IMG/VR virus record: IMGVR_UViG_3300036859_000186
Coordinates: 1 to 64,000 of that record
Reading direction: 5' to 3' (one strand)
Origin: a virus
DNA: 64,000 nucleotides
Below the pieces are notes generated by a model. The model searched no databases and had not been told where the DNA came from. It saw only the letters and a program-made list of their open reading frames with translations. Position 1 is the first letter of the stretch, and the number at the start of each line of letters is the position of its first letter. Positions 14,906-22,602 of this stretch are shown here, piece after piece. The position numbers and the translations under genes are program-made.

Positions 14906-15316
14906 ATGAGAATAGCAAAGAATCCAGCGTATTTGAAGAACCCTGAAGCCTACAACCGACGGGCCAAGGCTTGGAGGGAGGCTAACAAGGAACGCCACGA
15001 CTTTTTAAAGAAGAGGTGGGCCGTTAACAATGTTGATAAAGTTAAAGCTTATCAAGCAGAGGCTCGATGGAAGCGTCATGGGATCGTTGGAGCAACTATA
15101 GAGGTCTATAGGAAACTCCAAGTAGAACAAAAGGACTGTTGTGCCATCTGCATAAAGCCTCGTGTGGAACGAGCCCGAGCACTAGCTCTCGATCACAACC
15201 ATGAGACAGGCAAGATTCGTGGGCTCCTCTGTCAATCTTGCAACTACCGTATTGGAATTATTGAGCAATTCAGACGAGATAACTTGCTTGACAAGGTGTT
15301 GGACTACATTCAGTAG
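14906..15316 (+). CDS. recombination endonuclease VII family nuclease
   Basis: 136 residues with C-x2-C (CCAIC), ALDHNHETG and RGLLCQSCN, the zinc-binding His-Me core of T4 endonuclease VII-like enzymes. N-terminal region is Lys/Ala-rich as in homing-type members. It may resolve DNA junctions or act as a mobile endonuclease; the isolated position between two hairpins fits either. Confidence 0.85.
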   Translation: MRIAKNPAYLKNPEAYNRRAKAWREANKERHDFLKKRWAVNNVDKVKAYQAEARWKRHGIVGATIEVYRKLQVEQKDCCAICIKPRVERARALALDHNHETGKIRGLLCQSCNYRIGIIEQFRRDNLLDKVLDYIQ

Positions 15317-15322
15317 GCAGGA

Positions 15323-15348
15323 GGGAGGGATGGGCAGGCATCCCTCCC
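15323..15348 (+). terminator. strong stem-loop after endonuclease VII gene
   Basis: GGGAGGGATG pairs perfectly with CATCCCTCCC (10 bp, 6-base loop). The tail is CTCTTTGGG rather than a pure U-run, so termination efficiency is uncertain. Confidence 0.6.
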
Positions 15349-15417
15349 CTCTTTGGGAGGTTCCCTAGTCCAGAACCTAGCGGAGAGCGCCTTAGGGCGG
15401 GTTTCTCTAGCTGGTGT

Positions 15418-15759
15418 TCAGGTCCTCAACCAAATCCAACCTAAGCGGTCACGATAGAAGGTTTGGGCACACGCACGCACGAACCTCTGGCAGTCTTCGC
15501 AAGGACGCGCGGTCACAGTGCTCTTCGACTTACGCCTTAGGGCAGCCACATACAAGGTGGCGTTCTTCAGGCGTCTAGGGTTCGCGCGGGAGAATGCGTG
15601 TGCCTCCGCGTGCATGCCTAGGCCATTTGAGCCCATGTGGTTGTGGCCCCAGGCAAAAATACCATGCTTATCTGCAAGCACTGCACCCACTTGAACAGCA
15701 CAAGTTGAGCGGGAAGCAATTGCAATAGCAAGTTCTCGTGGGTCTTCAGGTTTTCGCAT
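15418..15759 (-). CDS. cytidine/deoxycytidylate deaminase family protein
   Basis: 113 residues from the ATG at 15759 (AGGA seven bases upstream). HAEAH supplies the Zn ligand and catalytic Glu, PCEDC the other two Zn ligands. Likely converts dCMP to dUMP or edits a related substrate. It is shorter than T4-type dCMP deaminases and lacks a visible allosteric domain. Confidence 0.8.
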   Translation of the reverse strand: MRKPEDPRELAIAIASRSTCAVQVGAVLADKHGIFAWGHNHMGSNGLGMHAEAHAFSRANPRRLKNATLYVAALRRKSKSTVTARPCEDCQRFVRACAQTFYRDRLGWIWLRT

Positions 15760-16159
15760 GAGTATTCCTAGGTCTTCGTTTGACTCCAGAACGCCCCAAA
15801 GCAAGTATTTCTTTAGCACGTTCTTGCCGTCTATGACTAAGCCAAGGCCACATGTAAGCTATTACAGCTTGGACATACTCAAAGCTGGTTACTCGCCAAG
15901 CCCATTGGGATTTTCTGGTTTTGATTGTTTCGTAGCTATAAATTCGAGGGGGTCGGTAGTAGATATTTCCACAACCAAGGATATGCTGAAGTCTAATGAG
16001 CAAATCTTTGTCAGACAACTGCATACCCAAGCTTACACCCTTGCCTTGGACACTAAACCATCCTTCACCTTCGAATAAGCCAGCGGCCCAAATGACATCC
16101 TCTCTTGAGGAGAAAGGCTTAACAGCATCTAGTATAACTGAGTTCGTGTCTATTTCCAT
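15746..16159 (-). CDS. LAGLIDADG homing endonuclease
   Basis: 137 residues with one LAGLIDADG helix (AAGLFEGEGW) and a second conserved block. It ends 14 bases inside the deaminase gene. Its ATG lies at the predicted transcription start of the promoter at 16167-16195, so the message would be leaderless. Confidence 0.83.
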   Translation of the reverse strand: MEIDTNSVILDAVKPFSSREDVIWAAGLFEGEGWFSVQGKGVSLGMQLSDKDLLIRLQHILGCGNIYYRPPRIYSYETIKTRKSQWAWRVTSFEYVQAVIAYMWPWLSHRRQERAKEILALGRSGVKRRPRNTHAKT

Positions 16160-16166
16160 AGATCAG

Positions 16167-16195
16167 ACTCTATCATACTAAGATTTAATTGTCAA
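16167..16195 (-). promoter_or_regulatory. promoter TTGACA-N17-TAGAGT
   Basis: Minus-strand TTGACA (16195-16190) and TAGAGT (16172-16167), 17-base spacer. Start predicted at about 16160, one or two bases before the endonuclease ATG. Confidence 0.5.
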
Positions 16196-16209
16196 TGGCC
16201 CCAATTAAA

Positions 16210-16656
16210 CTACCATCGCTCCCACCCAGGTAGCTGAATTTCGGTGTGGCACTTTGGGCACTGGTTCATGGGCCAGCCACCCTTGACTTGATTATCACGG
16301 GTGAATTCGAACTTCATGCCGCAAGGACATTGAACAATGGACAGCTCCATGTTCATTTCCTGAACGAGTTTGATGCACTTCGCGGCCATGGCCTTGTCGT
16401 AGCAGATGACAATAGGCTTTTCCAGGCCCTTGTCGGGGTCAGGTCCTACAAACCACCCTTCCCAGACACCGTAATACATCTGGCTGCCACATGAGCCACA
16501 CATGTGGCGAGTTTGGGGGTCATGGAAGCCGTCATAGTAGCCCTGAGCATCAAGGTAGCAGCTGCGGCCGCAATGCCTACACTCCACGAGATACTTGTCT
16601 CGCTCCTTTTCAATGAAGCGGGTGACTAGGCTGCCTCTTTTCTCTGTCCAAATCAT
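16210..16656 (-). CDS. multi-zinc-ribbon protein
   Basis: 148 residues with four Cys pairs: CRHC, CGSC, CPC and CPKC. Two zinc ribbons are likely, at residues 26-60 and 110-140. Such proteins often bind nucleic acids or RNA polymerase, but no specific family is recognised. Confidence 0.7.
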   Translation of the reverse strand: MIWTEKRGSLVTRFIEKERDKYLVECRHCGRSCYLDAQGYYDGFHDPQTRHMCGSCGSQMYYGVWEGWFVGPDPDKGLEKPIVICYDKAMAAKCIKLVQEMNMELSIVQCPCGMKFEFTRDNQVKGGWPMNQCPKCHTEIQLPGWERW

Positions 16657-16658
16657 GA

Positions 16659-16718
16659 CTAGCCTCCCAATGCGTCGTTCATCAGGTCCTTCAGGTCCTG
16701 CTCATACTGAGGGTCCAT
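16659..16718 (-). CDS. mini-ORF, 19 aa acidic peptide
   Basis: ATG at 16718 with AGAAGGA ribosome-binding site encodes a 19-residue acidic peptide ending just before the next gene's start. May be a leader peptide for coupling. Confidence 0.35.
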   Translation of the reverse strand: MDPQYEQDLKDLMNDALGG

Positions 16719-16754
16719 CGTCCTTCTCCGTTCTTATAGGGCGGACTATGCCCT

Positions 16755-16988
16755 TTAGTCGTATCGGCGGGTCAGACGGTCGAGGTCGTCGATGTCGTAG
16801 CCCGCGTTGCCGGAAGAGACTTCGAGTTCGGTGAGGCGCTCTTCGATCCGCTCCAGCGTGTCCAAGATGTCAGAGAACATCTTCAGGACTTCCGTCTCTT
16901 GAACCGTGGAAGTTGATGATTCCGTCTGACTCGATTGGATCGGGGTCTCGGGGAGGAGCGGGGATGTGTCTTTCAGCTTGTCGGTCAT
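16755..16988 (-). CDS. small coiled-coil protein
   Basis: 77 residues from ATG 16988 (GGAG upstream). Ser/Thr-rich first half and a heptad-type helix in the second half (LERIEERLTELE). Overlaps the upstream gene by 119 bases. Confidence 0.6.
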   Translation of the reverse strand: MTDKLKDTSPLLPETPIQSSQTESSTSTVQETEVLKMFSDILDTLERIEERLTELEVSSGNAGYDIDDLDRLTRRYD

Positions 16989-17178
16989 GGATGCGTCTCC
17001 GAATATCTTCTTTCTTGATGAGTGGAACGAGGTGGTAGACAGCCAGGGATGTGACTTCCTGACCTTGTTCTTCGAGGCGTTTCTTAGCACGACGGATCAG
17101 GTCATCGTAGTCAAGCATCATAGGATCGCGCCACTTGCTCTCCTTCTGGCGCTTCTTGTGCTTTCCTTTCTTACCCAT
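16870..17178 (-). CDS. hypothetical basic N-terminal protein
   Basis: 102 residues: Lys/Arg-rich start, helical middle, proline-rich tail. Its last 119 bases overlap the coiled-coil gene in another frame, so the C-terminus may be shorter in nature or the overlap genuine. Confidence 0.55.
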   Translation of the reverse strand: MGKKGKHKKRQKESKWRDPMMLDYDDLIRRAKKRLEEQGQEVTSLAVYHLVPLIKKEDIRRRIHDRQAERHIPAPPRDPDPIESDGIINFHGSRDGSPEDVL

Positions 17179-17189
17179 TGTCGGCCACC

Positions 17190-17417
17190 TTATCTGAGAA
17201 CTGCGCCTACGACTGTGCCGGTTGCGGCTGCCAGTGCGTAGAGAACGCCCATCTTCCACGACTTGTGGTTGTCGATACGGAATCCCATATTGACCCACCA
17301 CAGACACTGCTGAACGATGGACGCGACGAAAACCAGCTCCAGATGCCCCGTTGCGATAGCCTTAATACCGAGGCCGACGCAAATCTGTTGGCAGAACACC
17401 AGGAATAGCATGAACAT
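17190..17417 (-). CDS. small membrane protein
   Basis: 75 residues with three hydrophobic segments (about 1-22, 27-45, 55-73). No charged active-site motif; could be a holin-like or immunity-type membrane protein, not assignable. Confidence 0.6.
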   Translation of the reverse strand: MFMLFLVFCQQICVGLGIKAIATGHLELVFVASIVQQCLWWVNMGFRIDNHKSWKMGVLYALAAATGTVVGAVLR

Positions 17418-17438
17418 TAACGCTAAGCGATCCTTTCC

Positions 17439-17624
17439 CTAGATGAGGATGCGTTGCCTATCATTTCCAGGGTGAACCTCAGGGAGAGCTTGCTCAAGCA
17501 GCCGTTGGAGGACATCCCAATCAATCAAGTGGGGCTCAACGGCGATGTTGACCTTACGGGGCTCACGTTCACCCTCGTTAAGGACTGCCGCTCTCACGAT
17601 GAGGGCAACGATTGTTTGTTTCAC
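17439..17624 (-). CDS. hypothetical protein
   Basis: 61 residues starting in an ATGA overlap with the preceding gene. Unknown. Confidence 0.55.
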   Translation of the reverse strand: MKQTIVALIVRAAVLNEGEREPRKVNIAVEPHLIDWDVLQRLLEQALPEVHPGNDRQRILI

Positions 17625-17797
17625 GGAATGATCTCCATCCTTGCCACTTGTGGCACGGTCATCGTGGCATTACCGCCTCCGGCATATTCGAATACGAGCC
17701 GCTGGACTTGTGTGTTACGCACCCCCTTTACAGCGATGCTAACAATGTCGTAGAACACGTCGATGTGACCGTTCCGGTGAGTGACAAGTATGGTCAT
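17621..17797 (-). CDS. hypothetical protein (58 aa)
   Basis: 58 residues, beta-rich, from ATG 17797 with GGAG nine bases upstream. Its stop overlaps the next start. Unknown. Confidence 0.55.
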   Translation of the reverse strand: MTILVTHRNGHIDVFYDIVSIAVKGVRNTQVQRLVFEYAGGGNATMTVPQVARMEIIP

Positions 17798-17804
17798 GAT
17801 CGTA

Positions 17805-18386
17805 TCACTCCATGATGAAAACGTCAATACGCAGGCCGGACCAGTTGAACTTGACCCGGTGAGCGTATCGGGAATCCTCGGCAGGCTCTGGATAGTCAGG
17901 GATTTTATCCTGAACGATCTCCATACGCCCACGATGATCAGGTGCGTTTCTCCACTCAACGACAGCTTGAGCACCTTCGCCTCCTGCCGCAGCCCACTGC
18001 ACAAACTGGTTACGTCCTATGTGCTGGCGTTCGCCGTTGACAATGATAAACTGTGCAGCGCCTGCCGGTGGAAGAGGAGGGGCTTCGTCGTGGACCAATA
18101 CTCTTGGGTCTCTTTCTTTCTTCTCAGGCCGAGGGGGGCCAATCTCTTCACATGTGCCCCAAGTGTCCTTGAGGAAGGACAACATGCCATCGCAGTCGGT
18201 CTTGAACTTTTGCGACTCGAGAGGAAGGAAGTAGAGATCGAGATCCTTGCCAGACTTTCCGTTGTTGAGGACACCGCCGCCAAGGGCTAGATGGTAGCCG
18301 TAAGACCTCGTATGGGGCTGTATGCCACGAATGAGAGGGAGGGCATCTTCCAGTGTCCAGTAAGGGTCCAGTGAAAGTGTAGACAT
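17805..18386 (-). CDS. putative nucleotidyltransferase-fold protein
   Basis: 193 residues. LALGGGVLNNGKSGKDLDLY matches the Pol-beta-type nucleotidyltransferase signature (GG/GS followed by D-x-D), and RIDVFI near the C-terminus can supply the third carboxylate. Between them lies a proline-rich insert containing PAG and QFIIVNGER. It may transfer nucleotides to RNA, protein or small molecules; the target is unknown. Phage examples include tRNA-modifying enzymes and toxin-like transferases. Confidence 0.6.
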   Translation of the reverse strand: MSTLSLDPYWTLEDALPLIRGIQPHTRSYGYHLALGGGVLNNGKSGKDLDLYFLPLESQKFKTDCDGMLSFLKDTWGTCEEIGPPRPEKKERDPRVLVHDEAPPLPPAGAAQFIIVNGERQHIGRNQFVQWAAAGGEGAQAVVEWRNAPDHRGRMEIVQDKIPDYPEPAEDSRYAHRVKFNWSGLRIDVFIME

Positions 18387-18902
18387 TTAGACGCCCTCCT
18401 TTGCCGCCATGCGCTCACGAAGCGCACGTTCCTGTTCTCGCCGCTCATCATCCCATACCTTGCGGCAGGGCTCACATAGGGTCCGAATCCATCCCGAGGT
18501 CTCGGAGCCGCTGGTAATGGCGAGGTATCTAACCTTTTGCTTTTCCAGGTCGTAGCCGCTTTGACCGTCCTCCCCACACTCTTCACAGGTGTGGTAGGAA
18601 GCGTTCTCGACGGCTCGAATGATGGCATCCAGCGTCTTTGCGTAGGCTGGGTTGGTGTGCTTGTAGTCGACGTTCCCAACGTAGATGCGGAGGCCACCGA
18701 ACTTCTCTTTGATCTGGAAGATTTCGACGCCATGCAGCGCAGCAAGCTCGATGACTGGCTCGTAGAGCTTGGCCCACCCCTTGGCACACTCGATGCCGAA
18801 CATCTGATAGGAGGTCACGCGACCCTTGGCCTTCTGCTCGTCTGCCCAGGTGGTCTTGGTCAGACGAGGAAGCTTACCAATCCAATTACTTATGATGTTC
18901 AT
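18387..18902 (-). CDS. conserved phage protein with zinc-finger C-terminus
   Basis: 171 residues from the ATG in an ATGA overlap. IKEKFGGLRIYV is a motif I recognise from many phage hypothetical proteins; followed by CEECG and CEPC, a zinc pair. Function unknown. Confidence 0.7.
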   Translation of the reverse strand: MNIISNWIGKLPRLTKTTWADEQKAKGRVTSYQMFGIECAKGWAKLYEPVIELAALHGVEIFQIKEKFGGLRIYVGNVDYKHTNPAYAKTLDAIIRAVENASYHTCEECGEDGQSGYDLEKQKVRYLAITSGSETSGWIRTLCEPCRKVWDDERREQERALRERMAAKEGV

Positions 18903-19213
18903 GGCTTTATCTCTTTCTTGCCAACGAGGGCCAATGTCTGATCCTTCGTAAGTTTGAGGCACGAGTCGGGAGGAATTCTTATACCCAGCCTTCGGGTTAC
19001 AGATTCACTTTTGAGAGTGACGACGGTCTCTCCGCCAGTGTAGATGGTGACGGCTAGAACGAAGGGCGCATTTGTGCTGCGCCACTGTCCCGTCCAGTCG
19101 TCGTATCTCAGTTTCTTTCCAGGAATCTTGGCTGAGCTTTTCCTCGGTATAGGCTCCTTAGCTGCCTTGCGTATTTCGACCCAACCCTTCATCCCGATGG
19201 CATAGTAGTTCAT
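18899..19213 (-). CDS. hypothetical protein
   Basis: 104 residues, beta-rich with a basic N-terminal third. No family recognised. Confidence 0.6.
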   Translation of the reverse strand: MNYYAIGMKGWVEIRKAAKEPIPRKSSAKIPGKKLRYDDWTGQWRSTNAPFVLAVTIYTGGETVVTLKSESVTRRLGIRIPPDSCLKLTKDQTLALVGKKEIKP

Positions 19214-19221
19214 GCCGTCTC

Positions 19222-19398
19222 CTAGCGGACAATCAGCTGTCCAGGTTGTGGCACAACGATCTTTGCAAGGACTAGGCCGATTTCCTTGGCTCGCTTGCAG
19301 ATTCTTGCGTGTTCAACGAGGCCGTCCGCGTCGATGTAGAACTCTTCGCCGCAGCTCTTACAGCCACGAATCTTCGTCGCGTTCGCTTGTGATCCCAT
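19222..19398 (-). CDS. small C2HC zinc-finger protein (58 aa)
   Basis: ATG at 19398 with GAAGG three bases before. Contains CKSCGEEF followed by H-x3-C, a classic C2HC finger, then a basic helix. Fills the space between 19213 and 19358. Confidence 0.62.
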   Translation of the reverse strand: MGSQANATKIRGCKSCGEEFYIDADGLVEHARICKRAKEIGLVLAKIVVPQPGQLIVR

Positions 19399-19711
19399 TG
19401 GCCTTCCCCCACTTGTTAAGAGCCGTCCAGTTGATGGTCCAGATATAAGCTCGGACCCGGTTGCCAGTGTTGGGATTTTTGTTCCATGATGTGAAGATCA
19501 CAGAGCCAAGGTCATTCTTCTCAATGAACTGGCGGAAGTTGTCGCCATACTTAGCGTTGGTTCCTGCTTCCGAAAAGACCGCGTATCGGAAGCGCTGGCC
19601 GTCACCCTCAGATTCCCGTAGGAATTCGAGCATGGCATCCTCGGAGTGGCGTATGCCGGAGAGGTTGTCGATCTCTCTCATCCCGCAGCACTGCATGTCT
19701 TGGAGATACAT
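19358..19711 (-). CDS. hypothetical protein, paralogue of 27113-27502
   Basis: 117 residues. The CG-x2-EI-x2-L start and the C-terminal half (F-x-FI...LG-VI...NP...W...LNK) align with the product of 27113-27502, so the phage has two copies flanking the amidoligase cluster. Unknown function; the shape (about 120 residues, conserved Trp/Asn) suggests a small alpha/beta domain. Confidence 0.65.
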   Translation of the reverse strand: MYLQDMQCCGMREIDNLSGIRHSEDAMLEFLRESEGDGQRFRYAVFSEAGTNAKYGDNFRQFIEKNDLGSVIFTSWNKNPNTGNRVRAYIWTINWTALNKWGKANGITSERDEDSWL

Positions 19712-19714
19712 CGG

Positions 19715-20659
19715 CTACTCCCTTCCCTGCGCCCATTGCCTAATGGCGTTGGCGTAAACGTCCACGCTTCCACCCTCAAGACCAGGAGCCCGGTTGACTT
19801 CCAGAACGATGAGGCTGCCATCGCGCTTTTCGCCGATGTCCACCGCACCGAAATCGAGACCAAGGGCCTCGACGGCTTCGTGGGCCAGATCACGGTGGGC
19901 CTGTCTAGAGGTTTGCCCATCGTAAAGGATGCGCCAACCCCCGTCCCATGACCTGATCCATGCGTGAGCACGTCGAGTCCCATTGGCACCGTCGAGAGAG
20001 AAGCCCTCTCTCAATGCCTTGACGCCAGCCCGGAGGCTGCGTCCCTTGAAGGAGTGAACCCGGACTTCCTGCACGAGGTCTTCCTTCTTTGCGTAGTAGT
20101 CGCCGCCACGGTTGGCGAGCAGGTCGTTCCCACCGACGTGACTGTTGGAGCGGCTGAGCCATTCTCCCACAGGTCGGCCCGGTTGTGCAACCGGAGCCGC
20201 GATTGCCAGGGCTCCAGTCAGTCCGTTCAGCTTGGCGAGGAGGTCGCGGACACCGTCCACGAGTGGTCCTCGACGGGGAAGAGGTCCCGCAGGGAGTGTC
20301 AGATTGACCAGTTCCTCGGCCGCTTCCTGGGCATCGCGCATGATGGCGATTGCAGGATCGACCGCAGCAGCCACCGGAGGAGGCGCTGCTGGGCGCTGGA
20401 GTGAGACCTGAATTGTTGGAACCCCTTCCCGCGCCAAGAGTTCGGCGTCGGAAAACTTGTTGCGGATGGTCGTGCCGTTCAGAACACGCACACCACGGAT
20501 TTCTGGGACCGCTTCACCCCAGGCAATGACCACGTCACCGGCACGGGCCTTGCGTTCGATGGGAACCTCAGTTCCTCGAAAGCGGCGAGCACCCTGTCCA
20601 AGCGCTTCCGCAAGCAGACGAGCCCCCGTAGAGGCGTTCTTTCTGTAAACGTAAATCAC
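19715..20659 (-). CDS. ATP-grasp ligase (RimK/phage amidoligase-cluster type)
   Basis: 314 residues starting at GTG 20659, chosen because GGAGG lies seven bases upstream and the fold begins VIYVYRKN. The C-terminal half carries the ATP-grasp landmarks: EVRVHSFKG, DFGAVDIG and IVLEVNRAPG with the Mg-binding Glu and Asn. ATP-grasp ligases make amide or ester bonds from carboxylates. With the amidotransferase and two amidoligases downstream it resembles the phiEco32-type predicted peptide-modification clusters. Confidence 0.82.
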   Translation of the reverse strand: MIYVYRKNASTGARLLAEALGQGARRFRGTEVPIERKARAGDVVIAWGEAVPEIRGVRVLNGTTIRNKFSDAELLAREGVPTIQVSLQRPAAPPPVAAAVDPAIAIMRDAQEAAEELVNLTLPAGPLPRRGPLVDGVRDLLAKLNGLTGALAIAAPVAQPGRPVGEWLSRSNSHVGGNDLLANRGGDYYAKKEDLVQEVRVHSFKGRSLRAGVKALREGFSLDGANGTRRAHAWIRSWDGGWRILYDGQTSRQAHRDLAHEAVEALGLDFGAVDIGEKRDGSLIVLEVNRAPGLEGGSVDVYANAIRQWAQGRE

Positions 20660-20690
20660 GACTATCCTCCCCGGCGCAGAAATCGCGCCG

Positions 20691-21008
20691 CTAATACCCT
20701 TGCCGTTTTCGGTAATTAACCCTCTTCTGCTCACGCTGCTTCCAACCACTGAGCCACTGTGTGTAACGGTAGGGCCACGTCGGAAAGATGAAGCCGAACG
20801 TCACAATTGTCACTGCGTAAGAGACTACGCAGACTATCGCCGCAACCCACGTCAGAACGAGGTCAAAGAACGATATGGGATAGAACGTCACGAACGCCTT
20901 ACCGGGAGACTGGCCATGGATTACGAGGAAGCCAATGAGCCGGAGAAGGAACAAGGCCGCAGCGGCCAAGCCAATTATGACGAGGATAAGAGCCACGATT
21001 CCCCACAT
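20691..21008 (-). CDS. membrane protein with three hydrophobic segments
   Basis: 105 residues from ATG 21008 with AAGGAG upstream. Hydrophobic spans at about 2-30, 45-65 and 70-88, then a basic tail. Unknown. Confidence 0.65.
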   Translation of the reverse strand: MWGIVALILVIIGLAAAALFLLRLIGFLVIHGQSPGKAFVTFYPISFFDLVLTWVAAIVCVVSYAVTIVTFGFIFPTWPYRYTQWLSGWKQREQKRVNYRKRQGY

Positions 21009-21009
21009 G

Positions 21010-21165
21010 TTAGGCTCCTTTCTTGGCCCCACAGACGGTGCAGACCCAGCCGTTGTCTTTGGCGGCAAGGTTGTGGACCCTCATGCCAGGACCATACTTC
21101 TTGTCCTGGTATTCGTGAACGCAAGTGCAACCTCGCACGGAGGTAGCTTTCTTAGGATCAGCCAT
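21010..21165 (-). CDS. small zinc-ribbon protein (51 aa)
   Basis: ATG 21165 with AGGAGGAG upstream. CTC near residue 14 and VCTVCG at the end form a zinc ribbon. Confidence 0.65.
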   Translation of the reverse strand: MADPKKATSVRGCTCVHEYQDKKYGPGMRVHNLAAKDNGWVCTVCGAKKGA

Positions 21166-21481
21166 AGGACTCCTCCTTTGTAGCGGGGCTGCCTTTGTCA
21201 TCTTCCCACTGATCAAGAAACATTTGCACATCAACAGTGATGTTCTTGAGATCGGTCAAAGCCGTGCCACTCACAGGTCGTTTGGCCATTGCTCGTTTAA
21301 TTTGACTCTCGAAACTGTCGAGACACTCGTCCAGAAGTTCAAGGGCTACCTGAAGGTCTGCTTCCAGACTTTCAGTATAAGCGACGTATTGATCGTCGTG
21401 CTCAATGCTCACCTCGACGACCGTCTCACCTTCTTTGGCTGGCGGTTTGTCGGGCTCCGGCACCATGTCGCATAGTCGCAT
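21158..21481 (-). CDS. hypothetical acidic helical protein
   Basis: 107 residues from ATG 21481 (GAGGG upstream), Glu/Asp-rich with a coiled-coil-like middle. Unknown. Confidence 0.6.
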   Translation of the reverse strand: MRLCDMVPEPDKPPAKEGETVVEVSIEHDDQYVAYTESLEADLQVALELLDECLDSFESQIKRAMAKRPVSGTALTDLKNITVDVQMFLDQWEDDKGSPATKEESYG

Positions 21482-21482
21482 G

Positions 21483-22592
21483 TTAACCCTCATCATCCCC
21501 AATGAGCGGAGCATTATTCCAAGCAATACGCTCATCGGGCTGGAGTGCTTGAGGAGGAGCCGCAGGTTGCGGCATACGACCCTCTTCAAGAATCATCCGA
21601 CGAAGTTGCTCCATTGCCAGGGCATGATCTTCTTGCTGTTGTGCTTGGATTTCACCTCGTCCGATTCCCGCCCATTCCCGGCGGTTCAGCACTGGTCGTG
21701 GATCATCCGGCTCAAGCCGATCTCGCTCAAATGGAGCAGGTTCGGGGAACGGTTGAGGGGGTGCTGGCATATGGAATACCGCTGCACCACCACGTCCTAC
21801 TGCACGACCGGCCCGACCAACCTGTGCAGGTCGTGGGACATCAAAGGGACCATCGAGGTCCAGGCCCAAGCGACGGCCCGCTACGGCTCCACCGAATTGT
21901 GCATCAGGTGGTCGCACCGGCTGAGGAAGCGGTTGCCCGTCCTCGGTGTGCTGACCGCAGTTGACCTTCTTCGAGTGCAGATTCTTGTAGCCTCGACCCA
22001 ACGTGACTGGCGCTTCACAGAAGTCACATGCCACAGCTTGGGGTCGAACACAGTGGTGGCAGTAGAGGATGGTCCGCCCATCATCCCGACCCACAGTGAC
22101 CATTTCACCCTCGTTTAGCTTCCGGGAGCAAACGCCACACTGAGTTTCGGTGAGATTGGAGGCCGCCAACTTGGCCATCTCGTCGGGTCGCAGGAGAACT
22201 TGACGCAACTGACGGATGACCTTCCCAGACAGAGTGTTGGCTGGAAATGGAAGCTGAAGGACCGCAGCGAGTTTGTCGATGAGGTCTCCATCCTCTCCTT
22301 TGTATTCCTGCCCAAGCTGCTCCAGAGCAAGGTTGATCATGGTCTTCCACGAGGTCCGACCCGGATCTTCGTCCGTGCCGTCGTAGAACTGGAGATGACC
22401 CCAGTTGCCGAACTTGAAGACCCCGTCCAACTGTTTGTAAGGGTCCACATAGTCTCGTGAACTGAACCGCCCGTCCTTGTAACTACGCCAGACGTTGGCG
22501 TGGACATCCTCAAAGCGTGCGCCAGCACCGTGCTCCAGGTAGAGCATGGCGATAACAGCTCGCTTCAGGTAGTCGTTGTAAAGCCTGATCAT
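21483..22592 (-). CDS. zinc-finger protein with proline-rich tail
   Basis: 369 residues from ATG 22592 (GGGAGGAAC upstream). First ~100 residues are a helical domain (MIRLYNDYLKRAV...), then CGVC, CHHC and CDFC pairs at about 150-190. The last half is low-complexity Pro/Arg/Ala. An upstream GTG (22670) is in frame but lacks an SD. Unknown; lies directly after the glutamine amidotransferase gene. Confidence 0.7.
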   Translation of the reverse strand: MIRLYNDYLKRAVIAMLYLEHGAGARFEDVHANVWRSYKDGRFSSRDYVDPYKQLDGVFKFGNWGHLQFYDGTDEDPGRTSWKTMINLALEQLGQEYKGEDGDLIDKLAAVLQLPFPANTLSGKVIRQLRQVLLRPDEMAKLAASNLTETQCGVCSRKLNEGEMVTVGRDDGRTILYCHHCVRPQAVACDFCEAPVTLGRGYKNLHSKKVNCGQHTEDGQPLPQPVRPPDAQFGGAVAGRRLGLDLDGPFDVPRPAQVGRAGRAVGRGGAAVFHMPAPPQPFPEPAPFERDRLEPDDPRPVLNRREWAGIGRGEIQAQQQEDHALAMEQLRRMILEEGRMPQPAAPPQALQPDERIAWNNAPLIGDDEG

Positions 22593-22602
22593 TGTTCCTC
22601 CC

